Part shown: positions 1 through 12,745 of the stretch, one piece after another
Layout: each line of letters opens with the position of its first letter
Numbering within the stretch: position 1 is the stretch's first letter
Source of the DNA: Branchiostoma belcheri
Taxonomy: Eukaryota > Chordata > Leptocardii > Amphioxiformes > Branchiostomatidae
DNA length: 64,000 nt
NCBI RefSeq assembly: GCF_001625305.1
Contig: NW_017803921.1
Coordinates: 2,232,854-2,296,853 of the forward strand
Reading direction: 5' to 3'
Notes under the pieces: model-generated
Databases searched by the model: none
Seen by the model: only the letters and a program-made list of their open reading frames with translations
What the model was told of the DNA's origin: nothing
Position numbers and translations under genes: made by a program

Positions 1-1495
1 CTCCGTCAGCGGACTAACGTCAACTCTACTGGCATGTTCTACATGTATGTCAAAGGCTACTCTCTCCAGCGGCTTCTGAAGCCCGGTAGAGGCTAGTTTT
101 CCTTAAGATTCGGGCAGTTGTCAGTATAATCTTCAAGCAGATGTACACGTACAGATATAAGCCCTCTTCTCAGTGTCTATCGTCAGAAATGATCCAGTCT
201 TTATATTGGCAAAAAAGATTACCTATTGTCGTAGACTCGTAGGTCGTCGGCACAGTTCGGAACGACTCGCCATCACTCGGCGGTACCGAACAAAGCCGAA
301 CACGCGTAACTCGGCTTTATCTACAATAGACAAGTTGACCTTGAGCGGTTCTTTATGTTTGTAAACTTCTGCAGTGACCTTGGCCTCTTTTGTAGGCACT
401 TTATTTGCAGATGTGTTTAATTCCCAAGCTAACTTGTTCGGTGGTCTTCAAATATACCCGAGAGTTGACAATTCAGCTTTTCTCTGGCCCAGACAAGTGG
501 TCAGGGACATCTATTTTTGGTCTGTCATTCGGTGATTCGTTTCCAAACAGCGTGGACTAGCTATAGACGCTGTACGGAGCTACCTGGTTGTGCCAAAAAA
601 GTTATCAAATTTTTTCAGACTCCGGTGCCGAATTTCGGGATGAATTTTGGCGTGACAGCGTAACTTAGTAAACAAAAGAGTACTATCGGAAAAATGAACT
701 AAGTCACCTAACTGTTGTACAATGGACGAGTACTACAATAAAACAGAGGAACTGGGCATCTCAATACATAGAGCCAGCATTCGCGAGCAAATGCAAGGTA
801 CCTTCTGGCTATGTTCCTAAGGATGGAATGCAACATACATGTACATTCTGCTTTGTATTTCACGTAGAACACGATAAATAATATTCAAGATTGTCTTCAT
901 AGACAACTCATTAAATTACCATTTAAATCTTTCTCCGGGGAAAGACAAAACATCTTGGTACATTGTGATTAAGATGTTACATGCATGTCCTCATTTCCGG
1001 ATTAACTAATCCATCCCCATAAGCTCACGGACAAACTTAACACGATTTATCCAAGTCTCTTATCATTTAATCAAAATTAGACCCCACTTGTTTCAGAAAC
1101 AGTTTAACGACATGGCATGAAATCGTGTAATCGTTTGTAACATATTGGTGAACGGTTGTCGCAATTTTACGCCAGGCGTGTGTTTAAGGGGATTTTAAGC
1201 CGTCCCGTGGTGGCAAAGTTGTCCTAACACGTGTATTCTACAAACAAGATCATTCGCTACATTAGCCAGACCGTTTAGCGGTGTTATTTTGCTGGGGAGG
1301 AAATTGTTTGTGAAATGAGATTTTCTGACAGAGAGAGTGATAATGCGGTAATTAGTCTGGCCAAGGAAAGTCGTCTGGGCCAAGTCGTCTGGGCCTTTCT
1401 GGATTGACCCAAGTGTATACGAATACCAGCCCAAAACTAGAAACTTGTACCGCACTTCAGAGGCGACTGGAAAGAGTAGTTATTGCCAAATAAAT

Positions 1496-1650
1496 TAGCC
1501 TCTACCAGGCTTCATAGGCTTCGAAAGAGTAGAAATTGGTCAAACACACAGATAACAGGGCGGCAAACTGTACTCCTTTAGCGGACCAACTTTCCTGGTC
1601 TATTTCTGCTCTTTCTCTTTCCAGCCGCCTCTGAAGCCTGGTAGAGGCTC
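1496..1650. mobile_element. MITE, TAGCCTCTACCAGGC family
   Basis: The left end TAGCCTCTACCAGGCTTC and right end GAAGCCTGGTAGAGGCT are inverted repeats. An extra half-element (TTCAGAGGCGACTGGAAAGAG, 1457-1477) lies just before it. Isolated right halves of the family occur at about 62-96 and 3415-3432. Confidence 0.7.
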
Positions 1651-1906
1651 ATAATGAAAAAGCAACAACTACTAAAACCTGTTGAGTGTTCATCATGGAT
1701 TGTGTCCTCATGAAGCTTATTTGGTAAACACGATTCCATAGTTGCTTTCCACTGTGATTTTTCTTTCAATAACGTACGACAGATGTTCAAAATTATCCTG
1801 TAATTCTAGAACTGCTGAGATAATTGTACGACCAAGACCACCGGGCCAAGTCCATAGTTTCCGTCAGACTAACGCCGGCCGAAAAAGAGTAACATTTAAG
1901 CCGATT

Positions 1907-1932
<26 letters not shown>
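1907..1932. repeat. (AG)n microsatellite
   Basis: Thirteen uninterrupted AG units, just left of a MITE. Confidence 0.95.
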
Positions 1933-1938
<6 letters not shown>

Positions 1939-1965
1939 CCGAAGTGTAAACCTTTGCTTGGAGAA

Positions 1966-2119
1966 TAGTCTCCACCAGACTCCTTTGCACGCTGAATAGA
2001 TAGTACAAATTAGCCTAAAAAGGAATGTAGCTGGCCAGGGGAGTTAGCCGGCCATAGAGGCCTGCATGGAGCGATCTTCTGCTATTCATTCCACCTGCAA
2101 TGGAGTCTGGTGGAGACTA
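1966..2119. mobile_element. 154-bp hairpin MITE, TAGTCTCCACCAGACTCC family
   Basis: The ends TAGTCTCCACCAGACTCC and GGAGTCTGGTGGAGACTA are perfect inverted repeats. Flanks CTTGGAGAA and CTTGTAGAG are a plausible decayed 9-bp duplication (7 of 9). A lone half-end occurs near 49260. Confidence 0.75.
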
Positions 2120-2980
2120 CTTGTAGAGTACTGGTGGAGGCTGACACCAAGTCCGTTCTGTTGCAGCCGTGTGTGGGAATAGGAGTTTCCCGGCCCTCGC
2201 ACGCAGAGATTAGCAGTCTGAAGTAGCGGGGGGAGGGCAAAGTCAGGATTACCCGCTCCGCACAGCGTCAAATCCGCAGGCTTTCAAGTGGATGTCGTTC
2301 TGATGAAAGGGCGTCCTCGAGATATTGTCATAATTGTCGCTGCCGCTAAGCGTTGTGGATTAAACAGACCCGCCTTTTCCAGATGTGTGGAGAGGACCCT
2401 TTTGGGGCATAACTCGAGTGGATTTAGTTAATTATAATCAGTCAAAATCCTTTACAGTGAAAGTCTGGAGATGTATTTGATCTTAGCATCTTTTTTCCTT
2501 GTTGTAATAGAGATAATTACAGCCAAGTAGCGGTGAAAAACATAATGTTGTAGTCTTTCAGCCATGGCTAAAAGAGGAAAACGCTGTCAACCATTCCATT
2601 TGTTTGAATATTCCCAGGCTGCCTTGCGAAGAGAAAAATACAAGATGGCGGACAGGACCTGGAAAATAAATAACTTAAAGATTTTTCTGTTTGCGCTCTG
2701 CTGCCGTGTTTTAGCAACGCTGTCATCTTATCTAGACCCATACACAGAGAGAGGTGCAATCAGGAAAAGAATTAAACCTTTTACTGGTCACAATTTCATC
2801 ACTTATCAAGAATACTGAGTCTAGAAGTAACCGGGTGAAATTATGAAACTTTCTTGTACGCAATTACGTACACGGTGATAATCTGGCTGAAGCATTACAG
2901 AACAGAGCTGCCGTTTTTGTGAAGATTTCATCAATCTGAATCCACACAAAAAAATCTAATCTGCAGAATTTCCTTAAAAC

Positions 2981-3380
2981 ACCTTAAAACCAATACACCG
3001 TGGTCTTAATCAATGCAACATCAATAGATTTACAAGTTCCAGACATCACAACATATCATATTATTTGAAATACCTCGTACCTTGGTCCCTTAACCCACGT
3101 CAGGGTTTCATATCATCTGAAATGCATGCCCCCTTCTAATGCTGGACCCACCCCCCTGGCCAGTCCCACCCTATTTTTGCTGGGATAACACCTTAATCAA
3201 CCAATACACTGTGGCCTTAATGCACCATCAATACAGAAGTTCCAGACATCATAACATATCATATCATTTGAAATACCCACGTGTTGTACCTTGGTCCCTA
3301 ACCCACGTCAGGGTTTCATATCATCTGAAATACCCCATCCTAATGCTGGACCCACCCCCCTGGCCAGTCCCACCCTATTT
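2981..3380. repeat. Two-copy tandem duplication, period about 211 bp
   Basis: ACACCGTGG at 2995 and ACACTGTGG at 3206 head two copies. These share, in order, CCAGACATCA.AACATATCAT, ACCTTGGTCCCT, CCCACGTCAGGGTTTCATAT and CCCCCTGGCCAGTCCCACCC. The two copies differ by small indels. Confidence 0.9.
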
Positions 3381-3499
3381 TGCTGAATCCTACCATCCTA
3401 TAACCCCCTTTAGAAAGGCCTGGTAGAGGCTAAGATCTCCCTATGACGTCGCCCTGCGTGTAGGTGTAGTGTAGGTGTTTACCTGTAGCTGTTGACTGT

Positions 3500-3720
3500 G
3501 GAGCTATCTCAGTAATTTATCAGCCTGGCACGCGAGGTGGCGCCAGGAGAGGGGAGAGGCCTCAGCCTCGGCACACGCCCGGCCCGGCCCTTATCTCAAT
3601 CACTCGTTTATACCCGCACTGCGTGAACTTTGAACGCAGTTTGTGATAACTCAGCTCGATAAGGAACGCTGGCGCAGCTAGTGGGCGTTGCCGGGTGGAA
3701 AAATTATGTAATCTACAAAA
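3500..3720. promoter_or_regulatory. GC-rich patch with clustered factor-like motifs
   Basis: An isolated non-repetitive GC-rich block with CTTATC, GATAAC and GATAAG (GATA-like), TGAACTTTGAAC (nuclear-receptor-like direct repeat) and several E-box-like sites. No gene is nearby. A distal enhancer is possible; the evidence is motif clustering only. Confidence 0.2.
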
Positions 3721-4035
3721 AAGTAATCCCCCAATTTTTCAACATTTCAAATTAGCGATACGATTGGAAATTAAACGCTAGCGACGTCCTTTCTGACTAG
3801 AAGATTAATTAGCCTTTGTTACTGTTAATTCGCTGTGATATAAAAGACCGAATCACTATTGATTGGATTTCATTGTTTGGTGTATATAAGCGAACTGTAC
3901 TTGACCTATGCAGGTGGCTATTACAGTACTCGTTAGTAAACCATCACCGCATCGCGAATAGTCAACACTTAATAGTCAGCCAACCTACTTCGGTACCGAA
4001 GCCGTGAAAACCATTGTTGTGCTAGTATATATTCG

Positions 4036-4215
4036 TCAGGTGTCGTAGGTTGTCGTACGATTTTGTTGTGGCAGAGTTTTCAAGCAGAATGTGACAGAAC
4101 CAACCACTGTCAAGGATCTTATTAGACAACCTTTACAAGACATCTTACTGTTGTACGACACATGCACGACTGTTCCAAGAATACCTTTATTTTGTGATCG
4201 TACAGCGATCGTATA
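4036..4215 (-). repeat. Dispersed repeat, inverted relative to the copy near 14 kb
   Basis: The minus strand shares with 13960-14115 the ordered blocks ATTCTTGG..AGTCGTGCA, TGTCTTGT, AGATCCTTG.C.GTGGTT, CTGCTT.AAAAC and CAAAATCGTACG, each separated by divergent bases. Unclassified. Confidence 0.65.
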
Positions 4216-5314
4216 ATGAATTTTACCAGGCACTTCGCTATTTTTCCTCAGCGTTTAAGCTCTTAGATACACATTGGTAACAACCATTTCAGCATTTTCT
4301 TATATAGAGACATTTAAAAATTTCATTGAAAATTTATAGCACGTTCTAGCCCTACTTTCAGTGACTATTTACATCTGTGTTATGATAAATCCATAACCAA
4401 CTCTGAGGCACGTTCTAGTTTCAGTTCCTATAAAGAGCAATAAAGTTCATTCATATGATTAACCCAGTGACGTACCTTATAGTACTTCTGTAGAGAGTTA
4501 ATGTAGGGCACATTTACATGTATGTAGTTTTTATGAGTTCTGAGATAAGTTTAGTGCAGGTGTAGATAACGCGCAGGTGGAACGGGATGTACAGCTTTTC
4601 AAAAACGATAAGGATCATTTTCTGTTTGACTTGCGATATGGTATAAAAGTTGCAGAACAAAGCAACGTGCATATAAACGCTATAAACATTCAAACGTCCA
4701 AGAAATGTAACGGCTAATATATGAAGAGTTACATAAATAGGAAGAGTAAATAATGGTTAAAAGCGTTACATATCAAGATATTTGCAAAAACGATTTGTTG
4801 TAATAGAATTTTTCTTAGTCGTTACAAATTGACACTCTAGTGTCGTCTACAGTATCAACGAATATAGATACGTTTTTCAAGTCGTCAAAAATATTGAAAA
4901 TATTGATAATATGTAGTATAGTGGTTTTGTATATTCAGAAGAACCAATATGCATATGTTCTATATTTGAACCATTAGAAGCGTCGTCTCAAATCTATTAT
5001 TGGTACATTGTCAGGTCATCTCCTACCTTTTGTAATTATATTAGCCCAAAATATTGGTGATTATAATGTAGAATAAACGTGAAACCTTGCCCTTCTCGAC
5101 TCTGTTAGCTCTGGCCGATAAGTTGTCGGATAAAAATCTCTGACGTCCCCGGCGGTTACTGGTACTCGTTACGCAAACACGAAATACGCCATGTCTTCTA
5201 CCGCATTGTGTTGTACAACAAGCCTCTTCTGGTCCCAATTCTCGCGTCTCTTATCAGCCCCTGTAAAATAAGAGTTCTGGAGTGCCCCAAACACGCTAAC
5301 TTTGTACTGTTCTC

Positions 5315-5435
5315 CACTGAAGCACCGTGCATTTGTGTTTGTAGTGTTGGCACCAAACTGCGGAAAGTCAACATTGATACAGGGTGAATCGGCGGAGGGT
5401 AAATTTGCGTACAGGCAGGTGTACTGAGAGGTGAT
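5315..5435 (-). repeat. Dispersed repeat with protein-like frame, copy 1
   Basis: Matches 26055-26180 over about 110 bp (GAAGCA.CG, TTTGTGTTTGTAGTGT, GCACCAAACTGCG, AAAGTCAACATTGATACA, GGAGGGTAAATTTGCG). The minus strand reads INVDFPQFGANTTNTNARCF here and INVDFTQFGADTTNTNTRCF in the other copy. This hints at a decayed transposon coding segment; the family is not recognised. Confidence 0.6.
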
Positions 5436-6464
5436 GCGAACACTGTCGTCACTATAACTGATATCAAACGACAAAAAATACATAAGATTTCTTATCAATT
5501 GCCAACTGATAATGGGAACCACCATGTATATCATATTAATATTATTATTTCCTAGCCCACCTTGATAAGCAAACGTAGGTGGCACTAATGTATCTTTTGA
5601 GTAGAGTGGTTGAAAGTACCATTGCACTAAATTATGCATAAAATTGTCGGCATACTGATGAATTATTGATTAAAATACACACTCCCAAATCTTACAAGGT
5701 GTGTTTTGTGTCATTTTGATATCCCGTAAGTTATGAGAAATTTGTAGGTCCGGAATTCCAGGTCAATATGAACATCATTTCGTAGTAGAATGTACATGTA
5801 GTTTGTACAACAAGGAAAGAGTACAACTTTTGATAACATCAATGCTTCCCTACTTCATACACCAGTAATACAGACAAATTCACGTTTCTAATGAGCTTGG
5901 ACAAACCTCTGATAGTTAAACATGTCTGTCCCTAGCTTTTCGATATCACAGAGAAGCGACGAGAAGTCGAATTTACTTAATACGCTATAGTGCTAGTGAC
6001 CTAATATGACCTACATGTACATACATACCGATTGCGACAGGGTCATTATACATACAAAATATGGGCAATGACGTAGAAATGTGTTTTTTCTCGATTATTA
6101 AAAAAAGAATTCGAACGATAGTTTAAAAAAAACTGACATTCGACACTTTTCACAATTTTTTAAAAACGAAGGTTGCACTATAAAATGACCTGACCCTACC
6201 ACCATAAAAGGCGTAACATAAACAACCGGGGTTCAGTCTGACATAAACCTTCGTGGTGTTCACATGGGGGAGAGAGCTCCCGGTGTAATGAGTGTTTCAA
6301 AACCACGTTACACGCTAATATAACAACTCTACTGGTCTTTGTGTGATGAGTATGTGTCAACTTCAAACTGCAAACGTCTCTCAAAAAAAATCACGAACGT
6401 AGCGGCAGCCGAACGTTACGGGATAGCTTGCCGTTGGTTGATTTTATAAGCACATCGGCAGATC

Positions 6465-6695
6465 GAACGTACTGCGCCTGCGTGAAACCCGTACATGGCA
6501 CTTCTAGAGAATGCCTCGTTTAAGGTCGTATTTGCATATTTAACGATGACACCCCGTCTGTAGTTTTCAAATGTCGTGTCGGAAAAATGTCGTCTGCAAC
6601 GGGCGAAAATCTGTCACAATGTTTACCAAACATCCCAACATCGAAAACAGTGAAAAATCAGGGGTTCGCGCAGGCGCAAATCTTGTTCTACCGAC
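6465..6695 (+). mobile_element. MITE family with AACRTACTGYGCCTGC ends, copy 1
   Basis: The left end AACGTACTGCGCCTGCGTGAAACCCG and the right-end inverted motif (GGGGTTCGCGCAGGCGCAAAT) bracket GACACCCCGTCTGTAGTTTTC and TCTGCAACGGGCGAAAAT. Related copies lie at 63171-63392 (inverted) and, as fragments, at 53125-53235 and 44570-44665. Confidence 0.7.
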
Positions 6696-7239
6696 GTTCA
6701 CATTTAGTGTAGATGTACGTGCAAACACATTTTACACGGTCAAAATATCGCTCCGCACATCGCAAAGTATGTGGAGTTTTAAAAGCGACATTGCTAGGAT
6801 CATATACAAGATGCAACCGCTTTGCTTACTCAAGCTTTTTTTCATGTATAATTGAGTCGTTAATCATTATTTCTTTACAAAAAATCAACAACATTTACGG
6901 CAGTAGTTTTCTTATCGTATATTGTATAAAGTCGGCGCTATTTTTCTGTGATTCGGTGGTACACCACTTTGCTTACTTATTTAAATTTCAAATATAAGTG
7001 AGTCGTTAATCATTCTTTACGAAAAAAAACAACATTTACGGCAGTAGTTTTCTAACCGTATATTGTATGAAGTCGGCTCTATGTTTTTGTGCTGATTCGT
7101 GCTGCACCTGTTTGGATGGGAGTTTTTCCCACTGTCCTGTGCTGAGCGGTGTGTTCGGCAGCAGACGACAAACAAACCGGCAACAAAAGGCGCACACCCC
7201 GGCACGTGTGGCGCGAGCTCACTCACCAAGCACAGGTTT

Positions 7240-7420
7240 AGGCTTCGGCTTATTTTTGACGTATTTTAGGCGTTTTGGCTTTGTTTTTACTGGTATCTTT
7301 TCTTCTGCTAGCCAAACTTCGAGTATAGATCTTGCCAATTTGATACTGTCTTGCCAATTTGATACTATACTGTCTTTTCTATTCGATACTGCCTTGTAGC
7401 CACCAAAAGATCGGTCTGGA
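7240..7420 (+). repeat. Dispersed repeat, GGCTTCGGCTTATTTTTGACG family
   Basis: Shares GGCTT.GGCTTAT.TTTGACGTATTT, TACTGGTATC, GCCAATTTGATACTGTCTT and AAAGATC.GTCTGGA with 17498-18290. Short ends of the same family bound the MITE at 31653-31816. Confidence 0.6.
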
Positions 7421-7949
7421 TATTACTTAAATGCCAGAATCACGGCTGCACTGCACTACTGACTACCTGTAACTTCGAAGATATTGTTTTGGGTGGGTCT
7501 GTCTGTGGGTTTGTGTGTATGCTTGTCGGGACATTGTAGGTTGACAGCACGTGGGTGGTGAAGATTGACAAGCAGAATAACAGGAGGTCAAAAGGTCAGA
7601 AACAGGTGAACATGAAGGTCCCAGAATCTGGCCAGTTATCGTTATGAAATTTTTCTACGTGACTGACCTGTCGAAGTTTTCGACGACTTTTAGATTCTGA
7701 TTCCCTGGCGACCTTCCTTGGTACTGCAGGAGAACGTCCGGTCTTAGTATCTTGTGTCTCTTGATATAAACGGTTTTATGAAATTCGTTTGTTTGTATGA
7801 AGTTACTAACAAGCTTAAGAAAAACAACACTCTCCACAAACTACATAATTCGACCGCACCATTCTTCAAGTTGTACGTACACACATATCAAATCATGAAT
7901 CCAAACAATCAAATGGTGGGTAACAATAAAGGTCTTTATCACACCATAG

Positions 7950-8127
7950 GGGCAGTGGGTTGTTAGTCCACTGTTTCGAAGGCACCCATTTTACACCTGG
8001 GTGGAGTGAGGATAATCGTGTAAAGTGTCTTTCCCCAAAGACACAACGTCCTGCAAAGAATGACAGAAATCGAACCCTTGACCTCTATGCCTCATGTCCG
8101 CTAGCCTAGCCACTCGGTCATTCGACG
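7950..8127 (-). mobile_element. tRNA-derived SINE
   Basis: The minus strand has a tRNA-like head (TGACCGAGTGGCTAGGC for box A, GGTCAAGGGTTCGATTTC for box B). It is followed by the conserved SINE core TTTGGGGAAAGACACTTTAC and CCTCACTCCACCCAGGTGTA. This head and core order is that of SINEs with a shared central domain, not a free tRNA gene. Confidence 0.85.
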
Positions 8128-9138
8128 GCACGAAACCATCAAACCGACATCGATATCATATAGACTAGAAACCTCTGTACAACCAGCCTACATGTAGGCT
8201 ACAGTCTTTTTCCTACCACGTACATCTCTGGGTAGTTAAACTTGTCTATGGTGACCACTCAAGGGCCTTGCAGATAATGGTCTCAGTAGACAGGTGGCCA
8301 CTAGACAGGATTCTTAATACTTGGGTCAATGGGACAAAATAATCAAAGGGACCACCAAAGAGTGGTCAGTCTGCCCATGTGGTCTTACAACAGGGGTGGT
8401 CACTTGTACAAGTTTGACCACTATCAATTTTGTAGCTATGTATCAGTTGGATGATACTGTCTCTTGGAGTCTATGGCTACATGTAGGTCCTGCTATTTAC
8501 CAGTAATATATATACAAGTAACGTAAATATGATCATCACCGCAATAGTTTCTTTTACAATAGAAAGAAGTCTTGAACCGATACCACCATACTGGTGTTGT
8601 ATCGTTCAAATTCTGGACAGTTGTCAACGGAAAAGTAACAGCAACAATGCAATGTCAAGTGATCATTTATTGCCTATTGTAACGGGAAGTTTGATACACA
8701 TTGTTCGTGTTCTAAATAGCCAAGTGACCGGCGCTGCTTAGCGTAGGGTCGGCGAACCTCGTTTGTTTAAATCCCAGCTTCTATTCTTTCCTGGCGTACC
8801 CCTAAAAGATTGTAAAACAGCGCGCTTTGTGCGCTAATTCAATCCGTAGTGACCGATCTACTTCTGCGGTCGCGCTAAGTCCAAAGGCAGGTCAGTCGCC
8901 GTCGTTTGTCACTGTAAATATGCTAATATCCTCCATTCCGAGCTTTGGTCTGGCCTTTTCCTGCCGTCCGTTTGGCGGTGAATTCACGGTGACCTGGAAG
9001 GTCGCGGGTTGACATCGGTTTGGGTGATCGCTGACCTTGAATAATCAGACATAAAACGTCACTTAAAGATGCAGCGTCTGTATGTAAATGTGTGGATTAC
9101 GCCCCCCCCCCAGGTCTCAGTCCTTGGAACGAATGATA

Positions 9139-9755
9139 CCTGTTGTATCCAGAACTAGTTTGCCTACCTAGTTCTATGCCTGAATGGGTTAGGTTAGGAT
9201 CAGGCATGGTTCTGGATAGTCTCTGGATAGTACCCAATAACGTGTAGTGCTCATCTGGAACACTTTACCTGTAACAATCCGTCAACATTTGTACACAAAT
9301 CTTAGCATTTCATCTGTCAGGAAATTGTTAGCCACTTATTACATATCCCGGGTACACTCCACATATTCCACCGATAACATATGCACCTGGTCCTCCATTT
9401 GTAGATGCCATGCCTGCCTAACCACTTAGCCATACCTTACTGCCTTTATTGTTATTTGTATTTTGTATACTGTATATTTTTAGTTCTGATATTTAGATGT
9501 ATCTTGATGTATTATTTGTCTCGGTGCTATGTATCTCTGTTGAGGAGCCGGCCCCGTAGAGAAACCAGCTTTCTGTTGCCGGCTCCTCACAGATTTTTTT
9601 TAAATCTGTAAAGCTCAATAAATAAAAATAATAATAAACGTAGATTTGCCCTAGGCAAAAAATGTAGGCACGGTTGTAGATACGCGTGGGCTACTCAGAA
9701 CCGTGCCTGAGCATGCATGTGGTTCTGGATAAAGCACGGTTCTGGATACAACAGG
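9139..9755. mobile_element. TIR element, TGTTGTATCCAGAAC family, with nested LINE
   Basis: The left end CCTGTTGTATCCAGAAC and right end GTTCTGGATACAACAGG are perfect inverted repeats. A LINE 3' end interrupts the interior at the AACGTAGATTTG block that is continuous in the 23-kb copy. Relatives are at 12086-12273, 12585-12745 and 23075-23453. Confidence 0.85.
9245..9637 (+). mobile_element. LINE 3' end (CR1/L2-like), nested insertion
   Basis: An open frame from 9247 encodes LIWNTLPVTIR..SISSVRKLLATY, the usual C-terminal signature of CR1/L2-type reverse-transcriptase ORFs. Further down are a hairpin (GAGGAGCCGGC ... GCCGGCTCCTC) and a terminal AATAAATAAAAATAATAAT tail. AATAACGT on the left and AATAAACGT on the right look like the target duplication. 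Confidence 0.75.
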
Positions 9756-9844
9756 CCTCAGCCTTGCAACAAATGGTAGTCTCCTATTTGCACACGTCTA
9801 TTCGCAAAGATATTGAAACTACGCGTTGTTCTGGACATCCTAAT

Positions 9845-10145
9845 TTGTAGAATATTGCAACAGAGTCAGCATTTGTGTCCTCTTGGAATAACAACAAAAT
9901 GGAAGCGACCACATCATGCAATCTTCGCGCGTCAACTCGCTCAGATGACGCGGCCTTCGGTCGTATGTCATAGACATGTTTCTGTTGTATGAGTTGTTCT
10001 AGGTCTACGCCATAATATCTGGAATATTGTAACAGAGCAAGCATCTGTGTCCTCTTGGAATAAAAACTGGAGTGTCTAGATCAATCTTCTTGCGTCAACT
10101 GGCTCAGACGACACGGCCTTCGGTCGTATGTCATAGACAGACATG
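9845..10145. repeat. Two-copy tandem duplication, period about 173 bp
   Basis: AGAATATTG.AACAGAG, TGTGTCCTCTTGGAATAA, GCGTCAACT.GCTCAGA and GGCCTTCGGTCGTATGTCAT recur in order at 9845-9988 and 10018-10145. A minus-strand frame through it (9784-10044) has no recognisable homology. Confidence 0.85.
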
Positions 10146-12085
10146 TTCAATATGCCTGTTGTCGGGGGATGGCCTTAATTCTCTCCGGGCACAAACACAG
10201 GTCAACAGCGGTCATTTGTCATGGCCAAAGTGGTTTCTGTGTCCTTCCTGACACCAGAAAGGACCACTCAGGCTATTCAAGCGCCCTTTCTGTGGTCCTT
10301 TTAAGGCCTTTCCTCATGCGGGTTCACTTCTTAAGGAGAGTTTAGGTTTGAATCTGCGTTTTTTGTGGCTCAAAATTTGTAAGGGAAAATGTTCTATTGC
10401 CATGCCCTCTTTCCCCACATACTAGATACACACATAAACATGTTTCCAAGAAGTAGACTTTGTAAATAGAATCAACAAAACCACCCTTTGAAGAGCATAC
10501 GATATTTATTACCTCACACAACAGTAGATTTCTTTGCCTTACCAAATATTGTAAACTTATTTTGCAAACGCGTCCTAACTTAAATGAAATTAAGGGCCTC
10601 ATAGTTCAATATGTTTTGCCTAATTCTCTACTTCTTTCTTTTAAAAATGCATGCGTAACTATCCAAGCTTTCTGAGCTAAAGTTTATCAAAACATACAGC
10701 ACAAATCTGCATCGCAATCTCAGTGTCATCATAACACCAGAAAAAATCGTCTGATTTTCCCATGCATAAAGACCGCACGACGGCATCGAAACGGAGCATG
10801 ACCATTCCCACCTTTTATCTCTAATTTCTCCTCCTTTTATTTCTCTTCTCAGAGAAAAATAGTCGCTATCAGTTTCCCCCTTTGCATGAGCTGTTCCCAA
10901 AAGCGGGCCGGTTGTGTACATAGACACTGGCTAGACGATATTCAGCGCGCCGCATTTTCTGACGACCCCGGTTTGAATAGAAGTGCCCGAGGGAAGACCC
11001 CGAATCATTATCGAACTTTCCGGTTGACCGACGGGAGCAGCGATTGTCACCCAAGTTCGCTCTTTTTTCTCCTGCGTTTCATTACAAAAATCGTTTTCTT
11101 TAGCTTTGTACGTCGTTTCTCTCTTATATTCTTTACAACAAACGAACAAATCTGTGTAAGGATAGTGGTGGTAGAACGTGTACCGATACACATAGAACGT
11201 GCGTGATTTGGACGTCATGTTTATTGTGAGTTTTAATTCGAGCCCGTGTAACAAGCGGTATGAGAGGGGACCATTTCTTCGTCAAACGAAAATAAATGAC
11301 TTTTGTTCCCTCCCCCTCCTTTCAGCCAGCAGTCTGCCCCGATTATTATCCTTCAGGCGCCCCGACCGTCCGAAACTTCCCTCAACTTTCCCACATTTCG
11401 CCTCCTGTTTTCTAACTACGAATCGCCCAGTGAGTTTTCTGTGGAATATCCCCATACGGTAGATTTGGTCTCTAGAACTGGAAATATGATTCATAACAAA
11501 TTTTTGCCTAATATTTTCTTTACCAACAACTTCTTGACATACTTTCGTCAGTCTATCCCATATCAAGTGTTTGTCTATGGCCAGACAACCATTGCTGAAC
11601 TACAAGTAGTTTATTACTCTGGAGTCCCAACATTTTCGCGTACAACATACGGACGTCGCGTCGCTAGGCAAGGTAGATTAAAATGCTTGTGTCAAGAAAT
11701 TGTGACCAAAGCACTGTCTTTTTCAGCGTTCTGATTCCCCAATACGGACATTTATTGTTGTACTGTATACACGTTTTGCTGGGTTTACGAAGAACACGTA
11801 GTACATTTGCTGAACATGATGGAACAAAGAGAAGAGACGGTATCTATCACCCCGCCGTCGCACGTACTGTTGACTTTGACTCGGCGGGAAGCCCGCCAGT
11901 TTGACCCGGTTGCTCTGTTCCCCAGTTTTCACGGTTAAGTGGCGGGTAAAAGGAGAGCTTTAGACCCGAAAATTGAGCTTGAACTCTCCCGCGAAAAGGC
12001 AGCACACGAATAAAGGGCTGCGAACTGCGAGCTTGCTTCACGCTCTGTCACTCAACTCCGGAACTGCAGACGACGCTGAACACTT

Positions 12086-12273
12086 GTTGTATCCAAAACC
12101 GTGCCTTATGTGGGACCAATACCAAGCCTAGACACGGTTCTGGATAGTCCACGCGTATCTAGAAACGTTCTTGGAGAAAATCTACGTTCTTGAATAAGCG
12201 GAGACTATCCAGAACTATGCCTAATCTTAAGCCATTCAGGCATAGAGCTAGATAGGCACGGTTCTGGATACAA
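12086..12273. mobile_element. 188-bp hairpin TIR element, TTGTATCC family
   Basis: Ends TTGTATCCAAAACCGTGCC and GGCACGGTTCTGGATACAA. The interior also folds back (CGTTCTTGGAGAAAATCTACG). This is the most compact complete copy. Confidence 0.8.
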
Positions 12274-12584
12274 CTAAACTCTCCCTGTCGTGTTTTGGCT
12301 GTCCTATCAGCCGATCGATCTCCCCTGCGCCTTATCTACATCATACAGGTGGTCCTAGTGCCGCACTTTCCCATACACTGCGCATGGGCCACACACTGTT
12401 TTTTCTGTCATGAAATTGCTGAAAGTGTCAAAGCAAGTTCACAAATAAGAGCCGCATGCAACAGGCTGAAAAAATGCGCCTTTACTTCCACTTCGCTGTA
12501 TGGAAACCTAATTTATCATGACTGTAATCAGAAAGATATTTCTGTTTATACTTTCCATGGATGGAGATACTACGGGTCTGCTGT

Positions 12585-12745
12585 ATGCAGAACCGTACCT
12601 ATGTAGTCCTGTGCCTGACTGGGTTAGGGTTAGTATCAGCATCCAAGGGCGTAGAATTGCCCCAGGCACTGTTCTGGATTCGTATAGATTATCCAAAACT
12701 GTGCCTGAGCATGGTTCTGGATAAAGCACGGTTTTGAACTGTGTC
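12585..12745. mobile_element. Fragment of the TTGTATCC TIR family
   Basis: Contains GCAGAACCGTACC, CTGACTGGGTTAGGGTTAG, GCACTGTTCTGGAT and GAGCATGGTTCTGGATAAAG, in the order seen in the other copies, without intact ends. Confidence 0.65.

Larger units (their letters stand above)
1..7949. other. Gene-free stretch, left part
   Basis: Apart from the repeats listed separately, I see no exon-like sequence. No open frame has recognisable domains, and none shows joined splice signals. The composition is AT-rich with a GC-rich patch near 3.5-3.7 kb. Confidence 0.5.

Noticed and set aside
5169..5639. 156-codon minus-strand open frame
   Set aside because: Overlaps a dispersed repeat, and the rest has no recognisable domain. 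Treated as a repeat remnant.
11303..11734. 143-codon open frame
   Set aside because: No family signature, no splice context, overlaps open frames on both strands.
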